NCBI GenBank assembly: GCA_020436085.1
Contig: JAGQYM010000010.1
Coordinates: 51,524 to 115,523, forward strand
Source of the DNA: Cyclobacteriaceae bacterium
GTDB lineage: Bacteria; Bacteroidota; Bacteroidia; Cytophagales; Cyclobacteriaceae
Direction of reading: 5' to 3'
DNA: 64,000 nt
Below are positions 35,310 to 45,355 of the stretch, piece after piece. Position numbers and translations under genes: made by a program. Below the pieces are notes generated by a model, which saw nothing but the letters and a program-made list of their open reading frames with translations, ran no database searches and was not told the origin of the DNA. Within the stretch, counting starts at the first letter, position 1; the number at the start of each line of letters is the position of its first letter.

Positions 35310-37708
35310 TCTGTACGCAAAGCATTCACCGGATTGGACATAGCAGCTTTAAGAGCCTGGTGGCTCACGGATAGAATGGCAACCAAAGTTGTAATCATTG
35401 CCGCTCCAATAAAATAAGCCAGCGAAAGCGAAACGTGTCGATCAAATTGACGCAGCCAAATGTTGAGTAACCACCACGTAAGCGGTAGAGCCACAACATT
35501 ACCTATCAGCACCAGCAACAAGAACTGTTTGTTAAGCAAGTAGATGACGGATGTGATATTGGCACCCATGGCTTTCCTGATCCCGATTTCTTTGTTTCTC
35601 CTTTGTGTGGTAAAAGAAGCCAACCCATAAAGCCCTAAGCAAGCAATGACGATGGCCAGTGAAGTGAACACCAAAAACAAGGACCCAATGTCTCGTTCCG
35701 TGTCAAAGTCCTGCCTGATGTTTTGCTCCAGCACCTGGAGTTCGAAAGGTGCGTTATCGGTGTAACTGCTCCAGAGTTTTTGAATCGCTGTTTTTACGCT
35801 ATCTGTATGATGGTTTCTGATGCGAATCGCCATTTCCCAGTTGGGCGTACTGCCTGTAATGATCGCCAACGGCATGATGGGTTTTTTGGCCGATTGAAAA
35901 TTGAAATCCTGCATCACACCGATGACTTTGCGTTGTCTTCCTCCCGGCTGATCGTAATAGGAATATATTTGTTTCCCATCGAAGCTCGACCACCCAAGTG
36001 CGCGCATCGCGGTCTCATTCAGAATGATGCTCGCGGTATCCTCCGGATGATCCTCAGAGAAAAAACGCCCTCTCGTCATTTTCAAATCGAGGATATCCGG
36101 TGTGTCAAAATCCATTTCATAAACAAACATGTGAAGATCATGCCGCCCGGAGTCGATGGAGAATCGAGCTTCCCAATTGACCGAAGGTGGCAGCCTGTTC
36201 ACGTAACTGGCGTTAATTACTCCGCCAATCTTTTTAAGATCTTCTTTAAAGGCATCCCCATTCTGCATCAGATTTTTTGTGTGAAGCAGGTTCAGCACAT
36301 TGTCTTGTTCAAAGCCAGGATCAAGATTGTTCATAAAACGGAGCTGACTGTATACTACCAGTGTTCCCACGATCATCATGCTGGCGATAAAGAATTGAAA
36401 CACGACAAGAATACCCCTGATACCAAACCTCCGTCTTTTCCTTCGCAGGCTACCGCGTAGCACTTCGATCGGTGTGAATTGTGATAGGTATATGGCTGGA
36501 TAGAATCCGGCTATAAGTCCTATAACGGCAGCAATAAGCAGAAGCCCTGCTAATACCTGCGGTTGAAACAGGTAGGAGTACTCAATTGACTTCCCTGAGA
36601 TGTAATTAAAAATTGGGAGGAAAGAGACAATCACAAAAAGTGATAGCAACAATGAAATTGTGATGTAGAAATAGGACTCAAAGAAGAACTGTCGTAATAG
36701 TCTTCGTGAAGTTGCGCCTACTGTTTTGCGTACGGCTACTTCTTTGCTTCGGTTGGCCGATCTGGCTGTGGCAAGATTGATAAAATTGATGCAAGCGAGT
36801 AGGGCAATGAATACCGCGATGGCTGCTGAGATATACAAGTTGCCAATGCTACCGTTTTTTTCAATCTCATCTTCGAGTGCTGACCGAAGGTGGATACTAC
36901 TGAAAGGTTGAAGTGATAAACTGATTGAAGATGGTAGATCAATTTGCAGACTATCAATAGCTTCGGTGGCAATACCCTTCTTCACCATTTCATTCAACTG
37001 CGTTTGAAAACGCTGAGACTCTCTTGCGGATTTTAGTCGCACGTAGGTATAAACCCGCGGAACTCGCCAAGGCCCATCCAGCCCGTCAGACCAGGACTTG
37101 ATGGAAAGTATGTGACTGAAATGAAAATGTGATTGCACTGGAGGGTCTTCTGCAATTCCGGATATTGTCGCTTCGTAGCCCTGAGCAAGATGAACCGTTT
37201 TGCCAAGAACGGAATCCTCAGCACCCTCTCCATAATCAAAGTAACGTTTTGCTGCTGACGCGGTGATGACCACATTCCTCTCTTTGTTCAATACATTGCT
37301 TGCCTCACCCGCGATGAGCTTAAGGTTGAAGAACTGAAAGAAGTTGGAGTCTGCAAGTAAGAGATAATCTTCCGTGTAGCTTGTGGTGTCGTAGGTAATC
37401 GGAAATGTTTTCCAGGCACCAAACCTGATTGCTTCCTCTACCAGTTCACTTTCCTTTAGTGATTTAGCAACAACAGAGGGACTAAGGGCCGTGTTTATCT
37501 TTGAGTTTTTGTCACTTACTGTTGTTACCAAGCGGTATACCCGATTGCCGTCCGGATGGTACTTGTCGTAACTAAGTTCATCTGCAATGTACAGCCCGAT
37601 TAATAGGCTGCTGGTGATTCCGATCGTGAGGCCCAAAATGTTGATGAAAGTATAGCCCCGGTATTTTCTAACTACACGCAGGACTATTTGCAGGTACTTT
37701 ACGATCAT
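35306..37708 (-). CDS. ABC transporter permease, MacB/FtsX type
   Basis: An 800-residue permease with the Bacteroidota MacB-like layout: a first membrane segment (YTFINILGLTIGITSSLLIGLYIAD), a large periplasmic domain, three central membrane segments and FtsX motifs (NLATARSANRSKEVAVRKTVGA), a second periplasmic domain, and a second FtsX domain (RRNKEIGIRKAMGANITSVIYLL). Such proteins use an ATPase partner to move energy across the envelope for export or lipoprotein handling; no ATPase is next to it. The start at the ATG (37706-37708) is preferred to a TTG five codons upstream. Confidence 0.9.
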   Translation of the reverse strand: MIVKYLQIVLRVVRKYRGYTFINILGLTIGITSSLLIGLYIADELSYDKYHPDGNRVYRLVTTVSDKNSKINTALSPSVVAKSLKESELVEEAIRFGAWKTFPITYDTTSYTEDYLLLADSNFFQFFNLKLIAGEASNVLNKERNVVITASAAKRYFDYGEGAEDSVLGKTVHLAQGYEATISGIAEDPPVQSHFHFSHILSIKSWSDGLDGPWRVPRVYTYVRLKSARESQRFQTQLNEMVKKGIATEAIDSLQIDLPSSISLSLQPFSSIHLRSALEDEIEKNGSIGNLYISAAIAVFIALLACINFINLATARSANRSKEVAVRKTVGATSRRLLRQFFFESYFYITISLLLSLFVIVSFLPIFNYISGKSIEYSYLFQPQVLAGLLLIAAVIGLIAGFYPAIYLSQFTPIEVLRGSLRRKRRRFGIRGILVVFQFFIASMMIVGTLVVYSQLRFMNNLDPGFEQDNVLNLLHTKNLMQNGDAFKEDLKKIGGVINASYVNRLPPSVNWEARFSIDSGRHDLHMFVYEMDFDTPDILDLKMTRGRFFSEDHPEDTASIILNETAMRALGWSSFDGKQIYSYYDQPGGRQRKVIGVMQDFNFQSAKKPIMPLAIITGSTPNWEMAIRIRNHHTDSVKTAIQKLWSSYTDNAPFELQVLEQNIRQDFDTERDIGSLFLVFTSLAIVIACLGLYGLASFTTQRRNKEIGIRKAMGANITSVIYLLNKQFLLLVLIGNVVALPLTWWLLNIWLRQFDRHVSLSLAYFIGAAMITTLVAILSVSHQALKAAMSNPVNALRTD

Positions 37709-37891
37709 AAATGGTTTTGCCAAGATACTAAGCGGCCTCTATTTGCTGAGCCTAATTTTTTCGACCGGTAAGCAGGCTTTCGAAAGATTTGCAGAGGCGA
37801 GATTGATGACAATTACCTCAGGCCCTGATGTAAGTCATTAGAATTGAGTGAGATCGGGGATAGATTCACATAACCTTTAACCCTTTTAGTC
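37709..37891. promoter_or_regulatory. Divergent intergenic region
   Basis: A 183-nt gap between the permease (leftward) and the TonB gene (rightward) that should contain both promoters. No confident element was found. Confidence 0.4.
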
Positions 37892-38590
37892 ATGGGCCTC
37901 GAAATAAAAAAATACCCTAAAGCCGACCTTGGGCAATACCGGGGACTCATTTTTGGGTTCAGCCTGGCATTAACCATGGGAATGATGATCACAGCTTTCG
38001 AATGGAAAAGCTATGACAAAGCCATTGCAGATATTCAGGACAGGAGAGTTAACTCCTTTGAAATCTTAGCCGAAGTACCGCCTACTGATATACCCCCTCC
38101 ACCTCCAGCGGTTGTCACTCAACCTTCAATTGTGGAGGTGCCGGATGAGGAAGAGATCATCGAGGAGGTGAAAATCAAGATTGATATCGAGATGAATCAG
38201 GACACTAGAATAGACCAGATTACAATCCAACCAGCAATGCCGGCAATCGAAAAAGAGGATACAGAAACCATTTTCACCGTGGTTGAGAATCCGGCTGAAC
38301 CCGAAGGCGGAGTTCAAGCGTTTTACAAATATGTTTCTGAAAATATCCATTACCCTGCGCAGGCAAACCGGATGGGCATAGAAGGAAAAGTGTTCGTGGA
38401 ATTCGTGGTAAACAAGAACGGGACACTTACAGACTTTGCCATCGTAAAAGGTATTGGTGCCGGCTGCGATGAAGAAGCAGTCGAGGTACTAAAAGGTGCA
38501 CCAAAATGGAAGCCTGGCAGACAACGCGGTGTACCGGTTCGTCAGCGTATGGTTTTACCAATCATATTTAAACTGGCAGAACGAGGCTGA
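37892..38590 (+). CDS. Energy transducer TonB-family protein
   Basis: A 232-residue protein with one N-terminal membrane segment (GLIFGFSLALTMGMMITAF, about residues 20-38), a proline/acidic periplasmic linker (PPTDIPPPPPAVV), and a C-terminal TonB domain from about 140 to the end (YPAQANRMGIEGKVFVEFVV...GAPKWKPGRQRGVPV). It would carry proton-motive energy from ExbB/ExbD to outer-membrane receptors. No exbBD or receptor gene is adjacent, so its partner is unknown. A strong hairpin follows its stop. Confidence 0.92.
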   Translation: MGLEIKKYPKADLGQYRGLIFGFSLALTMGMMITAFEWKSYDKAIADIQDRRVNSFEILAEVPPTDIPPPPPAVVTQPSIVEVPDEEEIIEEVKIKIDIEMNQDTRIDQITIQPAMPAIEKEDTETIFTVVENPAEPEGGVQAFYKYVSENIHYPAQANRMGIEGKVFVEFVVNKNGTLTDFAIVKGIGAGCDEEAVEVLKGAPKWKPGRQRGVPVRQRMVLPIIFKLAERG

Positions 38591-38602
38591 TCAACTGAGC
38601 GC

Positions 38603-38640
38603 AAAAAATAAACCACGGATATTGCCGGGGTTTATTTTTT
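38603..38640. terminator. Bidirectional rho-independent terminator
   Basis: A 12-bp perfect stem, AAAAAATAAACC paired with GGTTTATTTTTT, encloses a 14-nt loop and supplies a T-tract in both directions. It follows the tonB stop and precedes the end of the DUF1761 gene on the other strand. Confidence 0.9.
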
Positions 38641-38656
38641 CATGACTCGCTAGTTT

Positions 38657-39085
38657 TTACGCCATGTACGTGAGGATGGCTGCAGCCACCAATAGCATAG
38701 CCAGATGATAGCCGGTATTGATCCCGAATAACTTCCATGATTTCTTTTCCCATGCTACCGCACCGAGGTCGATCGGCATATAGAAGCCTAGCCACGTAAA
38801 AATTGCAGAGTTCATGATGGTACCGATCTTGGGCATCTCATTCATTCCCGGCACGAATGTCCACGCAGCCATGTTGTGTGCGAAGACGTAGGCCATCAGA
38901 AAGTTTCCGATCACCATAATGATCATTCCTTTTGCCATTTCGCCACCGGATGGTTTAACACTTCTGTCGAAACCCATTTCTTTTGCCCATGCATTACCAA
39001 ACAGAGGCGTATACCAGAGAAATCCAAGAACGAAGTTGGCCACCACAGCGATGACTATGGCGGTGTAGTTAATAGGTAGTTCCAT
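38657..39085 (-). CDS. DUF1761-family membrane protein
   Basis: A 142-residue protein with four hydrophobic segments and the family opening YTAIVIAVVANFVLGFLWYTPLFG followed by AWAKEMG. DUF1761 proteins are small inner-membrane proteins of unknown function. It stands alone between two terminators, so it is probably monocistronic. Confidence 0.88.
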   Translation of the reverse strand: MELPINYTAIVIAVVANFVLGFLWYTPLFGNAWAKEMGFDRSVKPSGGEMAKGMIIMVIGNFLMAYVFAHNMAAWTFVPGMNEMPKIGTIMNSAIFTWLGFYMPIDLGAVAWEKKSWKLFGINTGYHLAMLLVAAAILTYMA

Positions 39086-39231
39086 AAGTTAGTTGTGTTT
39101 TGAGGGTGCATTATCCTGTTAATGTAGCCAAAATATGTGCTAGGATGTATAGCAACTGTTGCTCAAAATGTTGAATGTCCTATTAGGAAGATTAATTTTA
39201 AACCACCTTGGGGTAGAAAAATTCCAATAAA

Positions 39232-39255
39232 AAAGCCCTGATGGGTCAGGGCTTT
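39232..39255 (-). terminator. Rho-independent terminator of the suf operon
   Basis: A perfect 10-bp stem (AAAGCCCTGA / TCAGGGCTTT) with a TGGG loop, followed on the minus strand by a T-rich run. It lies 24 nt after the bacilliredoxin stop and ends that transcript. Confidence 0.92.
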
Positions 39256-39278
39256 ACAATTTTTATTTTGAAGTCGTC

Positions 39279-39695
39279 TTAGCAGAATTCGTCAAACACC
39301 TCAACCAGGTGCTCGCCAATCATCTGCGCATTTCTTCCTTCGATATGATGCCTCTCCACAAAGTGCACCAACTCACCATCTTTGAACAATGCAATGGATG
39401 GAGATGAAGGAGGGTAAGGAAGCGTGTACTGTCTTGCCTTCGCGACAGCCTCTACATCAGCACCCGCAAAAACGGTCGTCAAATGATCTGGACGCTTGTC
39501 ACTTTTTTGCAGTGCCCATTTGATACCTGGGCGTGCGGCACCAGCTGCACAACCACAAACAGAATTGATTACCAACAAAGTGGTTCCTTTTTGATCTTTC
39601 AATTCGCCATCTACATCTTCAGGAGTTTTTAATTCCTTAAATCCAGCGGAGGTAAGGTCAGTCCGCATGGGGGCTACTAATTCTTCGGGGTACAT
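39279..39695 (-). CDS. BrxA/BrxB-family bacilliredoxin
   Basis: A 138-residue thioredoxin-fold protein of the YphP/YqiW family. The active site CGC lies in NSVCGCAAGAARPG and the conserved HRHxIEGR-like segment appears as ERHHIEGRNAQMI. In Firmicutes such proteins remove bacillithiol from oxidised proteins; in Bacteroidota, some of which make bacillithiol, the same role is plausible. It closes the suf gene series, so the function could be redox repair of Fe-S assembly proteins. Last gene before the terminator at 39232. Confidence 0.92.
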   Translation of the reverse strand: MYPEELVAPMRTDLTSAGFKELKTPEDVDGELKDQKGTTLLVINSVCGCAAGAARPGIKWALQKSDKRPDHLTTVFAGADVEAVAKARQYTLPYPPSSPSIALFKDGELVHFVERHHIEGRNAQMIGEHLVEVFDEFC

Positions 39696-39780
39696 ATTAA
39701 TTCTAGGTTTTAAAATTCAAAATTAAATTCAATGTTCAATGTTCCAAGTTCCAGATCCCAGTTCAGACTAAACCTTGAAC
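39696..39780 (-). repeat. AT-rich TTCAA/AATTC-word spacer
   Basis: The 85-nt gap between the DUF59 and bacilliredoxin genes is built of short words such as AAAATTCAAAATTAAATTCAATGTTCAATG, resembling the arms of the inverted repeat at 26443-26514. GTTCAATGTT and AACCTTGAAC can pair with one mismatch. It looks like a small dispersed repeat. Confidence 0.4.
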
Positions 39781-40125
39781 TCAGAGAAATCCAAGTTCTA
39801 ATTTAGCTGCCTCGCTCATCATGTCCTGAGAGTAAGGCGGGTCAAAAGTAAGCTCCACTTTCACATCGTTTATACCTTCGACACCTTTTATCTTTTGTTC
39901 AACCTCTCCCGGCAAAACTTCCGCAGAAGGGCAGGAGGGTGAAGTCAATGTCATCAGCACGTATACATTGTTTACCGGGTATACATTGATCTCGTAGATC
40001 AAACCCAACTCGAAAACGTCAACAGGAATTTCGGGGTCGTACACCGTTTTGATCGCGGCAACAACCTTGTCCCTTAAGTTTTCTGTCGCAACTTCTGACT
40101 CAGTTTCTTTTGCCTGTTCACTCAT
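39781..40125 (-). CDS. DUF59 / SufT-type Fe-S assembly factor
   Basis: A 114-residue MIP18-like (DUF59) protein. The conserved DPEIPVDVFELGLIYEI block and the cysteine motif TSPSCPSAE are visible, the latter holding the reactive Cys. Members (SufT, PaaD relatives) help mature Fe-S proteins. The ATG overlaps the sufE stop (ATGA). Usual length for the family is about 100 residues; the first 20 here are a charged extension. Confidence 0.91.
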   Translation of the reverse strand: MSEQAKETESEVATENLRDKVVAAIKTVYDPEIPVDVFELGLIYEINVYPVNNVYVLMTLTSPSCPSAEVLPGEVEQKIKGVEGINDVKVELTFDPPYSQDMMSEAAKLELGFL

Positions 40126-40559
40126 TGTCCTACCTCTATTTGTGTTTTAAAAGCAAGGGCATAGCGCTTGATTTGTTTCATCATAGCTGCAAAGCCATTG
40201 GAACGCTGCGTTCCGATAAATCGTTCCATTCCGATCTTGTGCATGAAATCTACTTCCGCACTCAGAATAGTATCAGGGGTCTGGCCCGAAAATATTCTAA
40301 GCAACAGGCTGACCAAACCTTTGGTGATCGCGGTATTGCTATCAGCAGCGAAAAGAACCTTGTCGCCATCAAGTCGGGCTGTTAACCATACTTTCGATTG
40401 GCAACCTTTCACAATATTTTCCTCAGTTCTATCCCGGTCAGGCATCTCGTCCAATTTTTGACCAAGTTCCATGATGTACAAAACCGTCATTTCCTGATCA
40501 CCATCAAGCAAGCTAAATTCATTGACTATCTCTTCCTGAATTTCTTTGATGGACTTCAT
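40122..40559 (-). CDS. sufE: SufE sulfur acceptor
   Basis: A 145-residue sulfur-transfer protein that accepts persulfide from SufS and delivers sulfur to SufBCD. The catalytic cysteine is C53 in KGCQSKVWL. Its start overlaps the sufS stop (TAATG) and its stop overlaps the DUF59 gene start, so all three are coupled. Confidence 0.95.
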   Translation of the reverse strand: MKSIKEIQEEIVNEFSLLDGDQEMTVLYIMELGQKLDEMPDRDRTEENIVKGCQSKVWLTARLDGDKVLFAADSNTAITKGLVSLLLRIFSGQTPDTILSAEVDFMHKIGMERFIGTQRSNGFAAMMKQIKRYALAFKTQIEVGQ

Positions 40560-41800
40560 TACTTACTTAGAAAGTTAACAATCCGCTTCACGCCTTCTGC
40601 AAGACTATCAATTTCGGCTTTCGTATTATAAACAGCAAAGGAGGCCCTCACCGTTCCCTCAATTCCAAAACGATCCATAAGAGGCTGTGTACAGTGATGA
40701 CCTGTACGTACAGCAATTCCTCTGGCATCCAGCATTTGGCCAATATCAAACGGATGAACTCCATCGATCACAAATGACACCACACTCACTTTGTTTTTTG
40801 CCGTTCCAATCAATCGTACTCCCTCAATTTCCTTAAGCTTTCTGTGCGCATACTCGAGTAGCTCATTTTCATGTTGGGCAATGTTGGCCTTACCGATTTC
40901 ATTGATAAATGCAATCGCTTCACCGAATGCAATCACATCCGCGATATTCGGAGTACCCGCTTCAAACTTGTAAGGCAGATTGTTGTACGTTGTTTTTTCG
41001 AAGGTCACGTCCTTGATCATCTCCCCGCCACCCATATATGGCGGCATAGCCTCAAGCAATTTCTTTTTTCCATACAACACACCCACTCCGGTGGGCCCAT
41101 ACATTTTGTGAGAAGAGATGCAATAGAAGTCTGCATCCAACTCCACCACGTTGATGGGCAAGTGAGCTGCCGCCTGCGCTCCATCAACCAATACCATGGA
41201 ACCTCGCTCGTGAGCCAACTTGATGATCTCGCTAACTGGATTGATAGTACCCAGGCTGTTGCTTGCATGGTTGGTAGCAACGATTCGAGTCTTGTCGCTC
41301 AGTAGTGATTTGTATTTTGATAAGTCAATCTCACCAGTGTCGGTTACAGGTATTACGATCAGCTTCGCGCCTTTCTCTTCGCATACAATTTGCCAAGGCA
41401 CAATGTTGCTGTGGTGCTCCAGGCCGGAAATAATTACCTCATCACCTTTGTTCAAAAATTTTCTACCGTAAGTGGAGGCCACAAGATTGATGCTTTCTGT
41501 GACTCCGCGCGTAAAAATTATTTCTTCCGTGGACTGAGCGCCTAAAAACTGTCTGGCTGATTCTCTTGAACCTTCGTAAGCCCTTGTTGCTTTTTCTGCC
41601 AACGTATGAATGCCACGATGTATGTTGGCATTATAACCTTCGTAATACTCAACCAATTTTTGAATTACACGACTCGGCTTTTGCGAAGTGGCAGCATTGT
41701 CGAAGTAGACAAGCGGCTTTCCGTTTATCTGCTGGTGAAGAATTGGAAATGAATCTCTGACCTTGTTAACGTCCAAACCTATCGTTTCAGAGACATTCAT
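40559..41800 (-). CDS. sufS: Cysteine desulfurase SufS
   Basis: A 413-residue PLP enzyme of the group II desulfurases, releasing sulfur from cysteine. The PLP lysine lies in SSHKMYGPTGVG and the active-site cysteine sits in VRTGHHCTQPLMDRF. The N-terminal VRDSFPILHQQINGKPLVYFDN block is typical of SufS/CsdA. It starts two bases before the end of the sufD stop region and overlaps sufE by one base. Confidence 0.96.
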   Translation of the reverse strand: MNVSETIGLDVNKVRDSFPILHQQINGKPLVYFDNAATSQKPSRVIQKLVEYYEGYNANIHRGIHTLAEKATRAYEGSRESARQFLGAQSTEEIIFTRGVTESINLVASTYGRKFLNKGDEVIISGLEHHSNIVPWQIVCEEKGAKLIVIPVTDTGEIDLSKYKSLLSDKTRIVATNHASNSLGTINPVSEIIKLAHERGSMVLVDGAQAAAHLPINVVELDADFYCISSHKMYGPTGVGVLYGKKKLLEAMPPYMGGGEMIKDVTFEKTTYNNLPYKFEAGTPNIADVIAFGEAIAFINEIGKANIAQHENELLEYAHRKLKEIEGVRLIGTAKNKVSVVSFVIDGVHPFDIGQMLDARGIAVRTGHHCTQPLMDRFGIEGTVRASFAVYNTKAEIDSLAEGVKRIVNFLSK

Positions 41801-41802
41801 AA

Positions 41803-43113
41803 CTAAAAATTTTTGTGAAGCCTTTCGGAAACAACACCATCGATGTAATCACGAAGTTTTTCATCCGTGATCGCTTCCAATACTTCGCCTGCGAATGCAT
41901 AAAGCAGCATAGCCTTTGCGGTGCTCTTTGGAATCCCTCTTGACTGTAAATAAAAGAGAGCCTCTTCATCCAGCTGCCCAGTAGTACAGCCGTGAGAGCA
42001 CTTCACGTCATCCGCCCAAATCTCAAGCTGAGGCTTGGTGTTGATCGTTGCGGTATCAGACAAAAGAATATTTCTATTCGATTGAAAGGCGTTCGTCTTC
42101 TGGGCATGTGGCCTCACATAGATTTTGCCATTGAAGACTCCTTTTGATTTTTCGTCCATGAGACCTTTGTACAATTCATTACTAAATGAATTAGGCTTCA
42201 TATGGTCCACCACGGTGTGATTGTCGACTAAGGCTTCGCCCTTGGTCAGATAAAGACCAAAAAAGTGAGACTCGCAGCCCTCACCATCTATGAGAATAGA
42301 AAGATTGTTTCTGATCAGTTTTCCATCGAGGGTGAAAGTGTAAGTGTCAGTACGACTTGAATTTTCCTGATAGATCGTAGTGTTGGAAACCTGGACCAGT
42401 TCGCCTGGATCGTTCTGTATTTTATAATATTTAAACGAAGCGTTGGCCTGAACTTTTATCTCCTCATTTAAAGAATGGAATGCAGGCAGAGTTCCGTTGG
42501 TATTTGTTTTTTCGATAATTGAAAATTCTGCGCTCTGCTCGATTAAAACCAACAGCCTTGAATGCGAACTCACCTTGCCCTCATTGGTATCATGTTGATT
42601 AATGACAACAAGGGGGGAGGAGACTGCAATGTTCTTTTCTACATGGACAAACAGCCCATCTTGCCAGCCAGCAGCGTTGAGCAATCCAAATGGATCTTTT
42701 GAACGAGGAAAGTTTTTGAAATGAGTTTCAATAATTTCGCTCTTCTCGTTAATAGCCTGCTTCAACGGAAGTATGGTGAGCCCCTTCACAGCTTTCAATG
42801 AAGACTGTGATTCATCATATCGGCCATTGGAAAATACAACAACATTTTCAGGGAATTCACTTAAGAGACGATCCTCGACTTTAGCCTCAGATGCTATGGA
42901 TTCGGTAACCAGTTCTTTTGCATCGAAACTCTTTGAGAGAATGCGCGTGATGGGGGTGAACTTATATTCCTCGCTCTTTGCCTCCGGCAGTCCCAATTTT
43001 TTTAATTCTTCAAATGCCACCTTCCGAGCTTGGCTATCATTTGAATAGCCCTGTGCTTGTAATGAGTTGATAAGGCTCTGCGAGAAGCTTTCTTTTTCAG
43101 TGATTGTACTCAT
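41803..43113 (-). CDS. sufD: SufD Fe-S scaffold subunit
   Basis: A 436-residue component of the SufBC2D scaffold. The C-terminal half has the beta-helix core and conserved blocks GLYLTKGEALVDNHTVVDHM, KGVFNGKIYV and CSHGCTTGQLDEEALFYL, shared with SufB; the helical N-terminal half is variable, as usual. The start is one base after the sufC stop. Confidence 0.95.
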   Translation of the reverse strand: MSTITEKESFSQSLINSLQAQGYSNDSQARKVAFEELKKLGLPEAKSEEYKFTPITRILSKSFDAKELVTESIASEAKVEDRLLSEFPENVVVFSNGRYDESQSSLKAVKGLTILPLKQAINEKSEIIETHFKNFPRSKDPFGLLNAAGWQDGLFVHVEKNIAVSSPLVVINQHDTNEGKVSSHSRLLVLIEQSAEFSIIEKTNTNGTLPAFHSLNEEIKVQANASFKYYKIQNDPGELVQVSNTTIYQENSSRTDTYTFTLDGKLIRNNLSILIDGEGCESHFFGLYLTKGEALVDNHTVVDHMKPNSFSNELYKGLMDEKSKGVFNGKIYVRPHAQKTNAFQSNRNILLSDTATINTKPQLEIWADDVKCSHGCTTGQLDEEALFYLQSRGIPKSTAKAMLLYAFAGEVLEAITDEKLRDYIDGVVSERLHKNF

Positions 43114-43114
43114 G

Positions 43115-43870
43115 TTAGGCTACCTCCACCTCACTTTTGATCCAATCATACCCTTTTTCCTCTAGCTCGAGTGCGAGTTCTTTTGATCCTGACTTCACAA
43201 TCTTGCCTTTGTAAAGAACGTGTACATAATCGGGAACAATGTATTCAAGCAGTCGCTGATAGTGCGTGACCACGATGGTGGCGTTGTCTTTTGTTCTCAA
43301 TTTATTTACACCATTTGCAACAATTCGTAAGGCATCAATATCCAATCCTGAGTCCGTCTCGTCCAGTATCGCCAACTTGGGTTCAAGCATGGCCATCTGA
43401 AAAATCTCATTTCTCTTCTTCTCGCCTCCGGAAAATCCTTCGTTGAGCGACCGGCTCAATAGGGACGGATCAATCTCAACGAGTTTTATTTTCTCCTTCA
43501 TCAGGGTGAGAAACGAAACAGCATCAAGTGTATCCTGCCCTCTGTACTCACGAATCTTGTTGAGTGCCGTCTTCATGAAGTTGACAGTACTCACACCAGG
43601 AATTTCTACCGGATATTGAAACGCCAAAAAGATTCCTTCTCTGGCGCGGTCTTCTGGTTCCATCTCCAGTAAGTCCTTACCCAAAAACTCAACTGTTCCC
43701 TCTGTCACTTCAAAGTCCTCCCGTCCTGCAAGCACGGAAGCAAGAGTGCTCTTGCCAGAACCATTCGGTCCCATGATGGCATGTACCTCGCCAGGCTTTA
43801 CTTCCAGGTTAATTCCATTCAGGATTTGTTTCTCCTCAACACGTGCGTGTAGATTCTTTATTCTTAACAT
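43115..43870 (-). CDS. sufC: SufC ATPase
   Basis: A 251-residue ABC-type ATPase that drives the SufBCD scaffold. Walker A is GPNGSGKST (34-42), the signature is GFSGGEKKRNE, and Walker B with its glutamate is LAILDETDSGLD. It lies between sufB and sufD, the standard order. Confidence 0.97.
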   Translation of the reverse strand: MLRIKNLHARVEEKQILNGINLEVKPGEVHAIMGPNGSGKSTLASVLAGREDFEVTEGTVEFLGKDLLEMEPEDRAREGIFLAFQYPVEIPGVSTVNFMKTALNKIREYRGQDTLDAVSFLTLMKEKIKLVEIDPSLLSRSLNEGFSGGEKKRNEIFQMAMLEPKLAILDETDSGLDIDALRIVANGVNKLRTKDNATIVVTHYQRLLEYIVPDYVHVLYKGKIVKSGSKELALELEEKGYDWIKSEVEVA

Positions 43871-43901
43871 TTCTACCAGTTCAATATTTTAAATTCAAAG
43901 A

Positions 43902-45347
43902 CTATCCCACACTGCCTTCCAGTGTAAGGGCAAGAAGCTTTTGCGCTTCTACAGCAAACTCCATCGGGAGCTGCTTCAATACTTCCTTCGCATATCCATT
44001 TACAATCAATGCAACAGCAGCTTCTTCGTCAATCCCTCTCTGCAGACAATAGAAAATCTGGTCCTCACCAATTTTAGATGTAGTCGCTTCGTGCTCAACA
44101 TGAGCAGACTTGTTCTCTACGTCAATGTAAGGGAATGTATGCGCGCCACACTGATCTCCCATCAACAATGAATCACATTGAGAGAAGTTACGAGCGTTTT
44201 CAGCGCGTTTCAATATATGTACCTGACCTCGGTAGCTGTTTTGCGATTTGCCTGCAGAGATACCCTTGGAAACCACACGCGACTTCGAGTTCTTTCCAAT
44301 GTGGATCATCTTCGTTCCGGTATCTGCTTGCTGAAAATTGTTGGTTACGGCAACTGAGTAAAATTCTCCGCTTGAATAATCTCCCTTCAATATACATGAA
44401 GGGTATTTCCATGTGATAGCCGATCCCGTTTCAACTTGCGTCCACGAAATCTTCGAGTGGTCACCAGCGCAAAGCCCACGCTTTGTCACGAAGTTATAAA
44501 TCCCACCTTTGCCATTCTTATCTCCCGGATACCAGTTCTGTACTGTTGAGTATTTGATCTCAGCATCCTTCATGGCATACAGTTCAACCACAGCTGCGTG
44601 CAATTGATTCTCATCACGCATCGGGGCAGTACAACCTTCCAGATAGCTTACATACGATGCTTCCTCAGCTACAATCAATGTCCTTTCAAATTGCCCGGTA
44701 TTAGCAGCGTTGATTCTGAAATAGGTTGACAATTCCATCGGACATTTCACGCCTTTTGGAATGTAACAAAATGAACCATCAGAAAATACTGCTGAGTTCA
44801 ACGCAGCAAAGTAGTTGTCATTGGGAGGCACCACCGAGCCGAGGTACTTCTTCACTAGTTCTGGATGTTCCCTCACCGCCTCACTGAAAGAGCAGAAAAT
44901 AATCCCCAACTCACCGAGTTTCTCTTTAAAAGTAGTCGCTACAGAAACGCTATCTATGACAGCATCAACAGCCACCCCGGTAAGACGTTTTTGTTCAGTT
45001 AGCGAAATGCCTAGCTTTTCAAAAGTCTTGATCAATTCGGGATCAACATCCTCAAGGCTTTTCGGCTGAACCTTCTGCTTGGGCGCAGAGTAGTAGATAA
45101 TATCCTGATAATTGATCGCAGGGTAGGTAACATTCGGCCACCGCGGCTCCTTCATTGTGGTCCAATGACGATACGCTTTCAGCCTCCACTCCAACAGCCA
45201 CTCTGGCTCATTCTTTTTAGCGGAGATGAAGCGCACAATATCCTCATTGAGGCCCTTGGGCGCAGAGTCAGCCTCCAGGTTTACCGTCCACCCGTGTTCG
45301 TATTCTTTCGATGTAAATTCCTCCAGTACCTGGTTGTCTTTACTCAT
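43902..45347 (-). CDS. sufB: SufB Fe-S scaffold subunit
   Basis: A 481-residue scaffold protein and first gene of the suf series. Diagnostic blocks are [39 protein letters not shown] with the conserved Cys, and [12 protein letters not shown]; the C-terminal block is [24 protein letters not shown] palindromic operator-like site and promoter-like element lie just upstream. Confidence 0.97.
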   Translation of the reverse strand: MSKDNQVLEEFTSKEYEHGWTVNLEADSAPKGLNEDIVRFISAKKNEPEWLLEWRLKAYRHWTTMKEPRWPNVTYPAINYQDIIYYSAPKQKVQPKSLEDVDPELIKTFEKLGISLTEQKRLTGVAVDAVIDSVSVATTFKEKLGELGIIFCSFSEAVREHPELVKKYLGSVVPPNDNYFAALNSAVFSDGSFCYIPKGVKCPMELSTYFRINAANTGQFERTLIVAEEASYVSYLEGCTAPMRDENQLHAAVVELYAMKDAEIKYSTVQNWYPGDKNGKGGIYNFVTKRGLCAGDHSKISWTQVETGSAITWKYPSCILKGDYSSGEFYSVAVTNNFQQADTGTKMIHIGKNSKSRVVSKGISAGKSQNSYRGQVHILKRAENARNFSQCDSLLMGDQCGAHTFPYIDVENKSAHVEHEATTSKIGEDQIFYCLQRGIDEEAAVALIVNGYAKEVLKQLPMEFAVEAQKLLALTLEGSVG

Positions 45348-45355
45348 GCCAGTCT

